In this document: piece by piece, positions 1 to 8,116 of the stretch
Numbering within the stretch: the first letter of the stretch is position 1
How the letters are laid out: each line of letters opens with the position of its first letter
From: Candidatus Peregrinibacteria bacterium GW2011_GWF2_38_29
Lineage (GTDB): Bacteria; Patescibacteriota; Gracilibacteria; UBA1369; UBA12463
Assembly (NCBI GenBank): GCA_000992695.1
Contig: LBUS01000005.1
Location: 59,393 to 123,392 of the forward strand
Direction: 5' to 3'
Length of the DNA: 64,000 bases
Translations under genes and position numbers: made by a program
The notes under the pieces: generated by a model
What the model was told of the DNA's origin: nothing
Databases searched by the model: none
What the model saw: only the letters and a program-made list of their open reading frames with translations

Positions 1-381
1 AAACTTTTTTGCAGCTTTCGCAGCGGTGTCAACCGTTTCTTTATTATAAACAACAAATCGCACGTCCATTTTTACGGCCGCTTCAATCTGGTCCAGCGGC
101 ACATATCCAAGAATATAAATCGGATTTTTGATTCCGGCATTTCTCAGGATTTCCGCTTCAAATGCAGCATTAACGCCCAGCCAAATAGACGACCCACTAT
201 CTTTATATTCGGAAATTATTTTCGAAACTTGAGCGAGCCCGTGCCCATATGCATTCGCCTTAACACAAAAACAAAGTGTCGTATTTTTACCAATCAAAGA
301 TTTAAAAGCCGCAATATTATGCTCCAGCGCTTTTTTGCTTATTTCAACTTTGCTAATTGGCTCAGTTTTGACTTTTGACAT
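1..381 (-). CDS. alr: Alanine racemase, N-terminal part (cut by window start)
   Basis: Interconverts L- and D-alanine with pyridoxal phosphate, supplying D-Ala for peptidoglycan. The visible 127 codons run from ATG at 381 to base 1 and stay open, so the C-terminal two thirds lie outside the window. The N-terminus shows the family pattern of an 'ALEHNIAAFK' helix followed by VKANAYGHG, whose lysine forms the internal aldimine with PLP. The start is preceded by a TATAAT-type box at 409-414 (minus strand) with a 27-base gap filled by TTTTGA-type repeats. The gene is divergent from the small open frame at 445. The assignment rests on the VKANAYGHG motif and N-terminal pattern and is firm. Confidence 0.93.
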   Translation of the reverse strand, partial: MSKVKTEPISKVEISKKALEHNIAAFKSLIGKNTTLCFCVKANAYGHGLAQVSKIISEYKDSGSSIWLGVNAAFEAEILRNAGIKNPIYILGYVPLDQIEAAVKMDVRFVVYNKETVDTAAKAAKKF

Positions 382-414
382 AAAGTTTTGAGTTTTGGCT
401 TCTTGTATATTATA
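360..414 (-). promoter_or_regulatory. Probable alr promoter -10 box plus repeat-filled leader
   Basis: On the minus strand TATAAT occupies 414-409, 27 bases before the alr ATG at 381. The leader and first codons are made of TTTTGAG/TTTTGAC-like units, the same repeat type found in other spacers of this window. No good -35 box is seen. Confidence 0.45.
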
Positions 415-444
415 TTAACTTTATACGATTTTTTACAATACACA

Positions 445-549
445 ATGAAAATTCTCCGCAAAACATTCGGATTCCTCGCGCTTTTAATCCTGCTCCCAGT
501 CGCAATATTCAAACTCTGGGCGGTTGTAAAAATGTTTAAAAAGAAGTGA
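445..549 (+). CDS. Possible small membrane protein, 34 aa
   Basis: ATG at 445 to TGA at 547-549 encodes 34 residues: a short basic start (MKILRK), one hydrophobic segment of about 20 residues rich in Leu, Ile and Val, and a lysine-rich tail. A TACAAT box at 434-439 lies only five bases before the ATG, which would suit a leaderless transcript. It sits between divergent alr and the convergent orphan gene at 568-1077. No family is recognised. The membrane-protein shape and position support it, but an open frame of this size could be chance. Confidence 0.35.
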   Translation: MKILRKTFGFLALLILLPVAIFKLWAVVKMFKKK

Positions 550-567
550 TTATTCTGTGAAGACTTT

Positions 568-1077
568 TTACGCACGTGTTCTTTTTTCGAAAACGCCACT
601 ACCATGGCTTTGATCCTTTGGCATTGCTGCAAGAGCCTGTTCTCGGATACGCTTCATTGCTTTTTTAAGTTCTACCTCCCATGCGGCTTTTATTAATTCC
701 GTAACACCGTTTTCTAGAGGAATAACAAGATTTACCATAGCAAAACTGTTTTCAGAAACAACTTTAGCGTAAGGCATTTTAGATTTCACGTAATCTGCGA
801 ATTGTTTTACGATCGTCGCATTAGTGCGAATTCCATCTTCGTTTTGTAATACGAGGGACCCGACATATGCATCAGAGTCAAACCTACCTGACATAGGATT
901 TATTGAAATTGCACCATTCGGCGCTTGAAAGTCGGATACTAGGGAAAGAACAGCCATTTGGACATTAGATCCAAGCTGATTCATGTCGCTTAATTTGTAA
1001 TGGGCTAAAAGACCTTGAACCAGATCAGGGACAATCATTGCCCTTTCTGTGGATGGTGCAGCGGGTGTTGCATTCAT
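568..1077 (-). CDS. Hypothetical protein, 169 aa
   Basis: Not recognised. The product is a soluble protein without signal peptide or membrane helix, with a mixed alpha/beta look in the middle and a helical, basic C-terminal third (ELKKAMKRIREQ). The start is supported by a good minus-strand promoter (TTGACA 1135-1130, 18-base spacer, TATAAT 1111-1106) that leaves a 28-base leader. It is divergent from the gene at 1195, with the two -35 boxes only eight bases apart, so the two may be controlled together. Confidence 0.75.
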   Translation of the reverse strand: MNATPAAPSTERAMIVPDLVQGLLAHYKLSDMNQLGSNVQMAVLSLVSDFQAPNGAISINPMSGRFDSDAYVGSLVLQNEDGIRTNATIVKQFADYVKSKMPYAKVVSENSFAMVNLVIPLENGVTELIKAAWEVELKKAMKRIREQALAAMPKDQSHGSGVFEKRTRA

Positions 1078-1105
1078 AATGATATTTTTTTAAATTCAGG
1101 TTTCG

Positions 1106-1172
1106 ATTATAAATAACAGGTACGGCATTTGTCAAATTATAAATTGACATAACGAAAAATATATTTTACAAT
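1106..1172. promoter_or_regulatory. Back-to-back divergent promoters
   Basis: Minus strand: TTGACA at 1135-1130 and TATAAT at 1111-1106 (18-base spacer) for the gene ending at 568. Plus strand: TTGACA at 1144-1149 and TACAAT at 1167-1172 (17-base spacer) for the gene starting at 1195. The -35 boxes form an inverted pair eight bases apart, so one bound regulator could affect both. Confidence 0.75.
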
Positions 1173-1194
1173 TTAAATGCTTACATATTATTTT

Positions 1195-2022
1195 ATGGCT
1201 CTAAGTATAAAACAAAGAGGCGATGCTGTCGACGATATGGCAGAGAAACTTTTCAGGATGAGGCCCGGTGAATTAGGTGTGGCAAGAGCAATCCGCGAAG
1301 TTTTTTTAGGGGAAGATCATAGGATAAGTGCTGCGGTTAGACGCGCAGTAAGAGAAGTAGGGCGTGAAGATTGTTTGGAAATTTTATCACTGATTAATCG
1401 CGGATGGGCAAATTTGATGATGGGTCATGAAGGTGGTTTTTTGCATATTGCAAATGCTGTTACTGTAGACAGGGCAACCGTGGAATTGCGTCCAATAGCG
1501 GAAGTACGTTTGGCTCATGGAAGAGATGCGATGCAAGCGGTGGAGCCTTTACCGGCGAGATCTGGATTGCCGACTGCAAGAGCGCCAAGAAAGCAAAGGC
1601 CAGCATTAGATGTACGCCAAGCCGTAGACGGAGACGCGCCAAAATTTAAACTCATTTCAGAAAGAGGAATTGACGCGGCAGAGCTGGAGGAGCTAAAGCG
1701 GACTTTGCATGGGGATGATTTAGAGTCTATAAAAAAGGCGATTTTACGTTGTCCGGGGCTTATTTTGGAAGAATTTAATACGATTTTGGAATCAAAAATT
1801 GCAAAAGAAATTTTACTGTTTATAGCGCAAGAATATCCGAACGTTATAATAATTTATTCGCCAAGATTTTTAGACAAGCCTTTTGCTTATGAGGTTATTA
1901 TGGAAGCGGCAAGAAGAGACCCTAAATTGGCAATTAAATTGTATGCAAAATATGAACCCCTCAACGGTTCTGCAAAAATTCTCGCAGAAGCTAAAATTCT
2001 CGCAAAATCAATCAATGATTGA
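1195..2022 (+). CDS. Hypothetical protein, 275 aa
   Basis: Not recognised. I choose ATG 1195 over the in-frame ATG at 1177 because the TACAAT box ends at 1172: 1177 would lie upstream of the expected transcript start, while 1195 gives the 22-base gap typical here. The protein is mostly helical; residues 1-90 are Arg-rich with repeated short helices, a Pro/Ala/Arg-rich linker follows near 115-145, and a C-terminal helical region (about 150-275) ends in Lys/Ala/Ile-rich helices. It has no signal peptide. Its neighbour at 568-1077 is divergently transcribed from the same spacer. Confidence 0.75.
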   Translation: MALSIKQRGDAVDDMAEKLFRMRPGELGVARAIREVFLGEDHRISAAVRRAVREVGREDCLEILSLINRGWANLMMGHEGGFLHIANAVTVDRATVELRPIAEVRLAHGRDAMQAVEPLPARSGLPTARAPRKQRPALDVRQAVDGDAPKFKLISERGIDAAELEELKRTLHGDDLESIKKAILRCPGLILEEFNTILESKIAKEILLFIAQEYPNVIIIYSPRFLDKPFAYEVIMEAARRDPKLAIKLYAKYEPLNGSAKILAEAKILAKSIND

Positions 2023-2059
2023 AAATCGAATCTTGTAAACTGAAAATTGCTTGATTATT

Positions 2060-2073
2060 GATTATCGATAATC
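2060..2073. promoter_or_regulatory. 14-base perfect palindrome before radical SAM gene
   Basis: GATTATCGATAATC is its own reverse complement and is directly followed by a second ATCGATAAT half, ending about 10 bases before the radical SAM start. It could be an operator for a dimeric repressor; no bound protein can be named. Confidence 0.4.
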
Positions 2074-2087
2074 GATAATTGGCCCAC

Positions 2088-3062
2088 ATGCTTCGTTATC
2101 TAAAAAAGATTTTTTACGTAATTCCAAAAACACCAATGAAGGTGCAGTTTGAGATTACAAACGCTTGCAACCTTGCTTGTCCGATGTGCCCGAGAACAAC
2201 GCTAAAAACAGGAGAGGCGCACATGGATTACGATCTTTATTTGCGAATTTTAAAAAAACTGAAAGGCGTTCAAAGGATTTACCTCACAGGTTGGGGCGAG
2301 CCGCTTGTTTATCCGCAGATTTTTAATGCAATAAAAGAGGCAAAAAAACGTGGTCACTTCGTCAGTATCACGACAAACGGCATTATTTTAACCGAAGAAA
2401 TTCAAAAAAAACTTATAAGAACCGGAATTGATCAGGTTGTTTTTTCCGTTGATTCAATCACGGATTATAGCGGCGATGGCCACAGGAATTCATCATCTCT
2501 AAAAAACATTATCGACTTCACGAAACGCGCAAAAGAATCAGGGAGTCCGGACATTTCGCTTCAAGCATGCAACCAAAAAAATCGTGAAAATGACTTGTTT
2601 GATGTTATAAATTTTGCCGCCAGAAATCACATCAGAAATGTAGAGATTTTGCGTTTGGATACAAGATTTTTATCAAATCTCTCGCGTCCAAACTTTAGAG
2701 AAGAGCAAAGTTCTCTCAAAAAAGCATTCAAGCTCGGTCGCATTCTTGGCGTTGAAGTTAATAGCATTCAAAATTCAATTGGCTCGGGACTCCGCGGATT
2801 TTTATTTCGCAGATTCAAAAGGCAATTTCACGGGCTCAATACACTCATGCAAAAGCCATGTTTAAAGGTTCAAGATTATCTTTATATAAACGTAAAAGGG
2901 CAGGGCACGCCTTGTTGTATGTTGCCGCATTTTAATATTGGAGATCTTGGTTCGGAAGATTTGCAAGCCGTTTGGCATAGCAAAAAATTTCAAGATTTCC
3001 GCAAAAAAGAATGGAAAAAGATTTGTGGAAAATGCGACATCATGAATTTGAAGCAGAAATAG
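2088..3062 (+). CDS. Radical SAM protein with SPASM-like C-terminus
   Basis: A radical S-adenosylmethionine enzyme that binds a [4Fe-4S] cluster through CNLACPMC (CxxxCxxC, near residue 27) and cleaves SAM to a 5'-deoxyadenosyl radical. The TGWGEPLVYPQ stretch matches the SAM-binding GGE-like motif of the family. The C-terminal part has C-K-V and CC-M-L followed by CGKC, as in SPASM/twitch domains that hold extra clusters and modify peptides or act in cofactor making. The substrate is unknown and no precursor peptide is evident nearby. A TTG nine bases upstream is also possible as start; I prefer ATG 2088. Confidence 0.88.
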   Translation: MLRYLKKIFYVIPKTPMKVQFEITNACNLACPMCPRTTLKTGEAHMDYDLYLRILKKLKGVQRIYLTGWGEPLVYPQIFNAIKEAKKRGHFVSITTNGIILTEEIQKKLIRTGIDQVVFSVDSITDYSGDGHRNSSSLKNIIDFTKRAKESGSPDISLQACNQKNRENDLFDVINFAARNHIRNVEILRLDTRFLSNLSRPNFREEQSSLKKAFKLGRILGVEVNSIQNSIGSGLRGFLFRRFKRQFHGLNTLMQKPCLKVQDYLYINVKGQGTPCCMLPHFNIGDLGSEDLQAVWHSKKFQDFRKKEWKKICGKCDIMNLKQK

Positions 3063-3206
3063 GGGGACGGAGGTGGGTTTTCCACGCTTGTCACGTGACG
3101 GAATTCTATGCGATAAAATAATTTTTAAATTGCGTAAATATTTTCTTGAAACATTACAAGGAATTTTTTTAAAACGGCTGATTTAAGCCAAAATTCGTCG
3201 GACTTC

Positions 3207-3229
3207 CCGTCCCGGGGCGGAATTTTTTA
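3207..3229 (+). terminator. Probable intrinsic terminator
   Basis: Stem CCGT (3207-3210) with GCGG (3217-3220) around a CCCGGG loop, followed by AATTTTTTAT. It lies about 145 bases past the radical SAM stop codon and would end that transcript or a short RNA between them. The stem is short. Confidence 0.45.
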
Positions 3230-3260
3230 TTAAAAAATAAAACGTAAAATCGTACAGATG

Positions 3261-3290
3261 CCGTACTAGTACGGAAAATGGACATTTTAA
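3261..3290 (+). repeat. Palindromic element, copy 1 (CCGTACTAGTACGG)
   Basis: Perfect 14-base palindrome at 3261-3274 followed by AAAATGGACATTTT. A second copy with matching flank is at 30252-30280, where the flank holds a -35 box. Here it stands about 120 bases upstream of the BI-1-like gene. Likely a binding site for a dimeric regulator. Confidence 0.6.
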
Positions 3291-3396
3291 AAATCTATTC
3301 TCTGGAATAGGGTTAAATTGCGTCTTGCTTCACTTGCTATGCTTTCCACGTTTTTTCTGCTATGCTTCCAATACGTATTCAATTAACAATAACAAT

Positions 3397-4056
3397 ATGC
3401 AAATCGCAAATTTACAATATACGGGAGCCAAAATTGCTCCAACGTTTTTTGGAAAAGTTATGTTCTATTTCGCGCTAGCGGTCTTGATGTCCGCGGTTGG
3501 CGCATACGCAGGATTTTTCTATTTTCTGCCAATGATCGTCGCATCTCGCGGCCTCATTTACGGGATCTTTGCACTTGAATTAATACTCATTTTCACGTCA
3601 CGAATGTGGATGCGCAAACGTCCGATAAATTACATTCTTTTTTCCGCATTTACGTTTATAACCGGCGTAACGATTGCACCTCTTTTAGCTGTAACTGTAG
3701 CGGAATTCGGAGGCTTATTTATCATCAAAGCACTCGCCGCAACCGCATTAATGTTCACAGCATCGGCAATAATCGGCTATACCGCAAAAGTTGATTTCAC
3801 GGGAATTCGCGGCTGGCTTTTTATGTTTTTAATTGGAATGATCGTCGTTTCTGTAATCGGAATTTTTGTTCCATGGAGCAATACGTTTGAAATGATATTT
3901 TCCGGCTTTGGAGTTGCGCTTTTCAGCATCTATACGGCCGTGGATTTTCAGCTCATGCTCAAAAGAAATACGTCTCACGAATTCGCGATGGACGTGGCTT
4001 TAATGCTTTATCTGGACATTTTCAATCTTTTTATATATATTCTTCGCCTGATGTAA
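3397..4056 (+). CDS. Bax inhibitor-1/YccA-family membrane protein
   Basis: A seven-helix integral membrane protein of the BI-1 (UPF0005) family; members are thought to be pH-sensitive calcium leak channels, but the bacterial role is not settled. The 219 residues form consecutive hydrophobic segments, and the end 'LYLDIFNLFIYILRLM' matches the conserved family C-terminus with its Asp. I start at ATG 3397 rather than an upstream TTG at 3325, because the extra 24 residues (His, Phe, Asn-rich) do not fit the family. The yceD-like gene follows after 11 bases, so they may share a transcript. Confidence 0.87.
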   Translation: MQIANLQYTGAKIAPTFFGKVMFYFALAVLMSAVGAYAGFFYFLPMIVASRGLIYGIFALELILIFTSRMWMRKRPINYILFSAFTFITGVTIAPLLAVTVAEFGGLFIIKALAATALMFTASAIIGYTAKVDFTGIRGWLFMFLIGMIVVSVIGIFVPWSNTFEMIFSGFGVALFSIYTAVDFQLMLKRNTSHEFAMDVALMLYLDIFNLFIYILRLM

Positions 4057-4067
4057 AAAACATATTT

Positions 4068-4670
4068 ATGCGTAAAAATAAATTTAAACTTAATATTGGC
4101 TCGATTTTGGAAGCCGAAGAGGGCGCGCACGTTGAATTTGATATTGATGCGTCACTTAAATTGGACGACAAAAATGAAATTCCATTAACAGCTGCAGTGC
4201 AAGTTATGAAGCTCCAGCACGAAGTGAACGTTACCGCAAAGAAATTTACCGCAGAAACAAGCGTTATTTGCTCACGATGCATTAAGAAATTTAAGCAAAA
4301 GATTTCGATCAAACTCATCGAAAGACAGTTCTTGTTTGAACGACCGCGCGTTGTTGAAGACGCCGATGATCTGTATCTTGTTGATATGAAAAATGCGACA
4401 ATTGACATCGCCGAGCTGTTCCGACAAGAATTGCTATTGCATTTTCCGCTTATTCCGCTATGCTCTTTAAAGTGTAAGGGTCTATGTGCGGTATGCGGTA
4501 AGAATCTGAATCTTGGCGACTGCGGACATAATCACGACGTCGATATTTCATCTATCGAGACCCAAAAACCTTTACTCAAATTAAAAGAATTGTTTAAACA
4601 ATCACAAAATGGCAAAACGACCGACAAACAAACGAAAAGCTCCACGAAGCCAAACCAAAAAAAGATATAG
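4068..4670 (+). CDS. YceD/DUF177 family protein
   Basis: Member of the DUF177 family, usually located directly before rpmF and linked to 23S rRNA/50S maturation. Family marks are a first CSRC pair near residue 69 and the C-terminal CSLKCKGLCAVCGKNLN cluster, a probable metal site. At 200 residues it is longer than many members: the last 20 residues (Lys, Thr, Ser, Gln-rich) are encoded in the stretch that also encodes the start of L32 in another frame. The overlap with rpmF is 62 bases, which implies translational coupling. Assignment is firm, exact function less so. Confidence 0.88.
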   Translation: MRKNKFKLNIGSILEAEEGAHVEFDIDASLKLDDKNEIPLTAAVQVMKLQHEVNVTAKKFTAETSVICSRCIKKFKQKISIKLIERQFLFERPRVVEDADDLYLVDMKNATIDIAELFRQELLLHFPLIPLCSLKCKGLCAVCGKNLNLGDCGHNHDVDISSIETQKPLLKLKELFKQSQNGKTTDKQTKSSTKPNQKKI

Positions 4671-4842
4671 TGGTTTCAAGAAGAGAGCACAAAAACAGCT
4701 TGTTGAAAAATACTCGCTCGCAAAATGCAAAAGCTGCGGCGAAGTAAAGCTGAATCATCACATCTGCCCAATCTGCGGAAGCTACGCTGATAGAAAACCG
4801 CTTGATAAAGGCAAAGACGTGATCAAGAAGATCAAGGCTTAA
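4609..4842 (+). CDS. rpmF: 50S ribosomal protein L32
   Basis: Small basic ribosomal protein of the large subunit. The start MAKRPTNKRKAPR is typical, and the CKSCG...CPICG zinc ribbon (residues about 40-59) is intact, so this is the zinc-binding form. The gene begins inside the end of the DUF177 gene (62-base overlap, other frame). A repeat-rich spacer of about 90 bases separates it from nusB. Confidence 0.96.
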   Translation: MAKRPTNKRKAPRSQTKKRYSGFKKRAQKQLVEKYSLAKCKSCGEVKLNHHICPICGSYADRKPLDKGKDVIKKIKA

Positions 4843-4930
4843 TTGAAAATTGTAAATTCATTGTAAATTGAGTTTTGAATCTTGATAATTGAATGTAAAT
4901 TGAAGCTTGTAAATTGTAAATTAACTCAGT
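4843..4930. repeat. Intergenic AT-rich repeat (AATTGTAAATT / GAGTTTTGAA units)
   Basis: The spacer between rpmF and nusB consists of repeated AATTG(A)TAAATT-like units with one GAGTTTTGAATCTTG segment. The same word types occur at 2024-2060 and 57801-57893. No coding potential. Confidence 0.6.
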
Positions 4931-5377
4931 ATGGCTTTTAAGAGACGCGCAAGCAGAATTGTTGCTATGAAAGCACTTTTCGCATACGAACATCACAAGG
5001 AGAAGGTTGATAAAATTTTTGACTTTATTTTGACGGATGGCGATTTAAAGCTTGACGACCCGGAGTTCGCAAAGGGCTTAATAAAGGGCACAATCAAGCA
5101 TCAAAAAGATATTTTAGAGAAAATTCAAGAAATGGCGCCGGCTTGGCCTGTTGAGAAAATTGCACCGGTTGATCGCGCAATTCTTGAACTCGGCGCATTT
5201 GAAATTCTTTTTTCAAAAGACGTTCCGCCGGTTGTCGCAATAAACGAAGCGATTGAAGTTGCAAAGGAATTTGGGGATTTGAATTCCGCAAAATTCATAA
5301 ATGGTGTTTTGAGTAGTATAATGACTAAGCATTGCACATATCGTGACCCAAAAACGGGCGAATATCTTAAAAAATAA
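4931..5377 (+). CDS. nusB: Transcription antitermination factor NusB
   Basis: RNA-binding all-helical protein that acts with NusE (S10) in rRNA antitermination. The start RRASRIVAMKALFAYE and the C-terminal VPPVVAINEAIEVAKEFG...FINGVLSSI match the family closely, and the length (148 aa) is normal. Its TAA shares one base with the ATG of rnc (TAATG), giving tight coupling of two RNA-processing genes. Confidence 0.95.
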   Translation: MAFKRRASRIVAMKALFAYEHHKEKVDKIFDFILTDGDLKLDDPEFAKGLIKGTIKHQKDILEKIQEMAPAWPVEKIAPVDRAILELGAFEILFSKDVPPVVAINEAIEVAKEFGDLNSAKFINGVLSSIMTKHCTYRDPKTGEYLKK

Positions 5378-6066
5378 TGGACAAATACGCAGAGCTTCAA
5401 AAAATAATTAACGTAAAATTCAGAGATTCAGAACTTCTGGAAACGGTTTTTAGACACAGGTCATATGTAAATGAGCATAAGCGTGAAGGCGGATCAAACG
5501 AACGTCTCGAATTTCTTGGTGATGCGGTTCTTGAGCTTGTTGTAACGGAATTTTTATACAAATCTTATCCAAAAGAAAACGAAGGCACGCTGACGGATTG
5601 GCGTTCCGCACTTGTGAAAGGTCCGCACTTGGCAGACATTGCAATTGAACTTCAACTTGGAAAATATTTATATTTGAGTAAAGGCGAATTAATGTCCAAG
5701 GGTCGGGAAAAACCTTATATTCTCGCAAATACGGTTGAGGCATTAATCGGCGCAATTTACCTTGATAAAGGTTATAAAATCGCGCACGAATTTATCGGAA
5801 AATTCATTCTCGATCGACTTCCTCCAATCATCGAGCAAGGGCTTCATATAGACCCAAAATCACGCCTTCAAGAAATCACTCAGGAAAAAATGCTTGGTAT
5901 GCCGGTCTATAAAGTGATGAAAGAAGAAGGCCCTGATCATGCAAAAAGTTTCATTGTTGGCGTTTATGTTAAAGATGAATTATGCGGTGAAGGCTCGGGC
6001 TCAAGCAAGCAAAAAGCTGAACAGGAAGCCGCGAAAAAGGGACTCAAGAAAAAAGGGTGGAAATAA
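5377..6066 (+). CDS. rnc: Ribonuclease III
   Basis: Double-stranded RNA endonuclease that cuts rRNA precursors. The catalytic signature NERLEFLGDAVLELV is intact (near residues 41-55), with the second acidic site at VEALIGAIYLDKG. The C-terminal dsRNA-binding domain has the final GSGSSKQKAEQEAAKKGL helix. Length (229 aa) is standard. It overlaps the nusB stop by one base. Confidence 0.96.
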   Translation: MDKYAELQKIINVKFRDSELLETVFRHRSYVNEHKREGGSNERLEFLGDAVLELVVTEFLYKSYPKENEGTLTDWRSALVKGPHLADIAIELQLGKYLYLSKGELMSKGREKPYILANTVEALIGAIYLDKGYKIAHEFIGKFILDRLPPIIEQGLHIDPKSRLQEITQEKMLGMPVYKVMKEEGPDHAKSFIVGVYVKDELCGEGSGSSKQKAEQEAAKKGLKKKGWK

Positions 6067-6105
6067 AATGCGCTAAATAATACAAATATCATTTAACTTT
6101 TTAAT

Positions 6106-6582
6106 ATGGACTATAGAAAAAATGCTCCTTTGATTGCAGCAATTGCAATTCCGATTTTGATGATTATTTTTGTGGCGGTGGCAATTTATGTGCCGGGTTT
6201 ATTTAAGCATCCGACATATAATTTTTTATACGCTGAAGGTTATACAAGCGGAATATATGAAGTCGAAAATGGCACAATTGCAAAAGTGGAATATGACGAT
6301 AAGACGCAAAATTATTATAAAAATAGAGAAGAGGTAAAGTTATATTTATATGATGTGGCAAAAGATCAGGCGCGTGAAATAAGCTTTGAAGATGCGACGA
6401 AATTAAACTTAGATACAAGCAGAATCGCTTTGGATGGCTTCACAATTGCGCAAGGCAGGCGCACAAGCCTGTTTGATTCAAACGATGGCAGAAATTTATT
6501 TGCGATTAACGGGAGCGTAAGTAAAGAGTTGAATGTTGAAATAAGAAATTATTCATTTACATTTTTAGGTTGGATAAAATAA
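6106..6582 (+). CDS. Hypothetical single-anchor membrane protein, 158 aa
   Basis: Not recognised. Residues about 8-32 form one strong hydrophobic helix after a short basic start, placing the rest (about 125 residues, Tyr, Asp and Lys-rich) outside the membrane. A DUF2157-like gene follows after 11 bases, so the two are probably co-transcribed. A TAATAC box 22 bases before the ATG may be the promoter. Confidence 0.72.
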   Translation: MDYRKNAPLIAAIAIPILMIIFVAVAIYVPGLFKHPTYNFLYAEGYTSGIYEVENGTIAKVEYDDKTQNYYKNREEVKLYLYDVAKDQAREISFEDATKLNLDTSRIALDGFTIAQGRRTSLFDSNDGRNLFAINGSVSKELNVEIRNYSFTFLGWIK

Positions 6583-6593
6583 CAAATTAAAAT

Positions 6594-7580
6594 ATGGAGA
6601 AAAACGAATTGTTAAAGGCGATTAAGGCTGTAGCTTCGCAGAATTTGGTTTCCAAAGACGAACTTATTGCGGCTTACAACGAAGGAATCGCAGGTCATAA
6701 ATCAGAAAAAACCAGTTTTGATATTTCCAAAATTTTGTATTTTATAGGAGGCGGAATAATTATTTTGGGCATAGTGATTTTGATTTTCACGAACTGGGAT
6801 AAGATGAATGATTTTGGAAAAATTCTTGCAAGCCTTGGTTCGGCAATTGCGGCATATATTCTTGGAGCCATTTTATCGAGGTATGAAAAAATCATTTATG
6901 CGGCGGGTCAGGCATTCTTTTTTATATCCGCAATTCTCATGCCAATTGGTTTTTATGTAACTCTGGATATTGCAGGGTTTGACGTTGATGCGGCGGGCGT
7001 GAATGCATTTGTTTCAGCTTCTTTGGTATTGATATATGTGATTTCTTATTTTGTTTATAAAACATATCTTTTCAATATTTTGGCGATTGCAGCTTTTTCA
7101 TGGCTTTATTTCAGCTTAACAAGCTTAATTGCAGATAATAACCCGATTCTTGATGCTGAAAAATTCTTTGAATATAGGACTTTGGTTTTGGGCCTTTCTT
7201 TTCTTTTTCTTGGTTATTATTACTCAAAAATCGATAAGAAAGTTTTTTCAAATATGCTATATGCATTTGGAATGTGTGGCGTTTTCATTACAGCTTTGAT
7301 TCTTGGAGGATATAAGCCCGATCAAAACATGTTTTGGGAAATAATTTATCCGGGACTGATTTTTGCGGCAATATTTATCAGTGTTTATTTAAAAAACAAA
7401 ATCTTCCTTTTTGGAGGGTCAATATTTTTAATAACATATATCATAAAAATCACAGGCGAATACTTTAGCCACGGTTTCGGCTGGGCATTTTCATTAGTTA
7501 TCGCAGGGCTGGCTTTGATGGGCGTCGGGTATTTGACTTATTATTTGCATCAAAAATACTTGGGGTCATCGGAGGTTTAG
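6594..7580 (+). CDS. Multi-pass membrane protein, DUF2157-like
   Basis: 328 residues: a cytoplasmic helical N-terminus (about 1-40, with a 'NLVSKDELIAAYNEG' segment) and then nine or ten hydrophobic helices. The pattern of an N-terminal soluble segment followed by 'YFIGGGIIILGIVILIFTNWDKM' is like DUF2157 proteins, whose function is unknown. It lies 11 bases after the anchored protein at 6106. Confidence 0.75.
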   Translation: MEKNELLKAIKAVASQNLVSKDELIAAYNEGIAGHKSEKTSFDISKILYFIGGGIIILGIVILIFTNWDKMNDFGKILASLGSAIAAYILGAILSRYEKIIYAAGQAFFFISAILMPIGFYVTLDIAGFDVDAAGVNAFVSASLVLIYVISYFVYKTYLFNILAIAAFSWLYFSLTSLIADNNPILDAEKFFEYRTLVLGLSFLFLGYYYSKIDKKVFSNMLYAFGMCGVFITALILGGYKPDQNMFWEIIYPGLIFAAIFISVYLKNKIFLFGGSIFLITYIIKITGEYFSHGFGWAFSLVIAGLALMGVGYLTYYLHQKYLGSSEV

Positions 7581-7591
7581 ATTTTCTAGTT

Positions 7592-7619
7592 TTGATTAAT
7601 GCATATTTGGATGTATAAT
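7592..7619 (+). promoter_or_regulatory. Promoter of orphan gene at 7643
   Basis: TTGATT at 7592-7597, 16-base spacer, TATAAT at 7614-7619. The gap to ATG 7643 is 23 bases, while the in-frame ATG at 7631 would lie only 11 bases past the box. Confidence 0.7.
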
Positions 7620-7642
7620 CACAATCCTTAATGTTTAAAATT

Positions 7643-8116
7643 ATGGATGATTTTGAAAAAACATATGGTCAGTGGAGGCTGGAAGCGGACGATGTCGGAT
7701 ATACGATAACGAATCCGGGCGCAGACGGTAAAAGAGATTTTTATCAGCTTGTAAAGGGGCCATATGGAAATCCTGTAATAATTGCTGAGCCGGATAGGGC
7801 GTTCGATGCGCCAAACGCCAAATATGTCGATATGCAAGGGAATCCGACAGTGCCTAAAGAAAAAATAGCTGGAATAATTTGTAAAACTCCAGATGGAAAA
7901 ATAGTCCACAGATTTAGTTTATCAAGCGCAAAAGCCCCTAGATTCGAATTGGTGAATGGCGGAGAGCAGATTAAAATCGCGGAAGAGTTGTGGTATTTAA
8001 GAGGAATATTTCGCAAAGATGCAAATAGGATAATCGGTTATGACGCATTTTATGGAACAGAGCCGCAAGAAAGTGGCGTTGTTCCAATCATGGAATTGCA
8101 AGATATTAATTTTTAA
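7643..8116 (+). CDS. Hypothetical protein, 157 aa
   Basis: Not recognised. A soluble protein rich in beta-like segments and Gly/Pro turns, with no signal peptide. Start at 7643 (MDDFEK) is chosen from promoter spacing; 7631 adds four residues (MFKI). The 3' end overlaps the convergent AlkD-like gene by 11 bases. Confidence 0.72.
   Translation: MDDFEKTYGQWRLEADDVGYTITNPGADGKRDFYQLVKGPYGNPVIIAEPDRAFDAPNAKYVDMQGNPTVPKEKIAGIICKTPDGKIVHRFSLSSAKAPRFELVNGGEQIKIAEELWYLRGIFRKDANRIIGYDAFYGTEPQESGVVPIMELQDINF

Larger units (their letters stand above)
3063..3396. other. 334-base spacer with terminator and palindromic element
   Basis: This stretch has no convincing gene. It holds a 10-base palindrome GTCACGTGAC (3090-3099), a terminator-like hairpin at 3207-3229, the 14-base palindrome at 3261-3274 with its conserved flank, and a duplicated TTGCTATGCTT-like sequence near 3330-3370 just upstream of the BI-1-like gene. 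Confidence 0.6.

Noticed and set aside
1177..1194. ATG 1177 as start of the 275-residue orphan
   Set aside because: Only four bases after the -10 box, hence upstream of or at the expected transcript start.
3325..3396. TTG-initiated extension of the BI-1-like protein
   Set aside because: His/Phe/Asn-rich 24 residues not matching the family; ATG 3397 gives a normal N-terminus.
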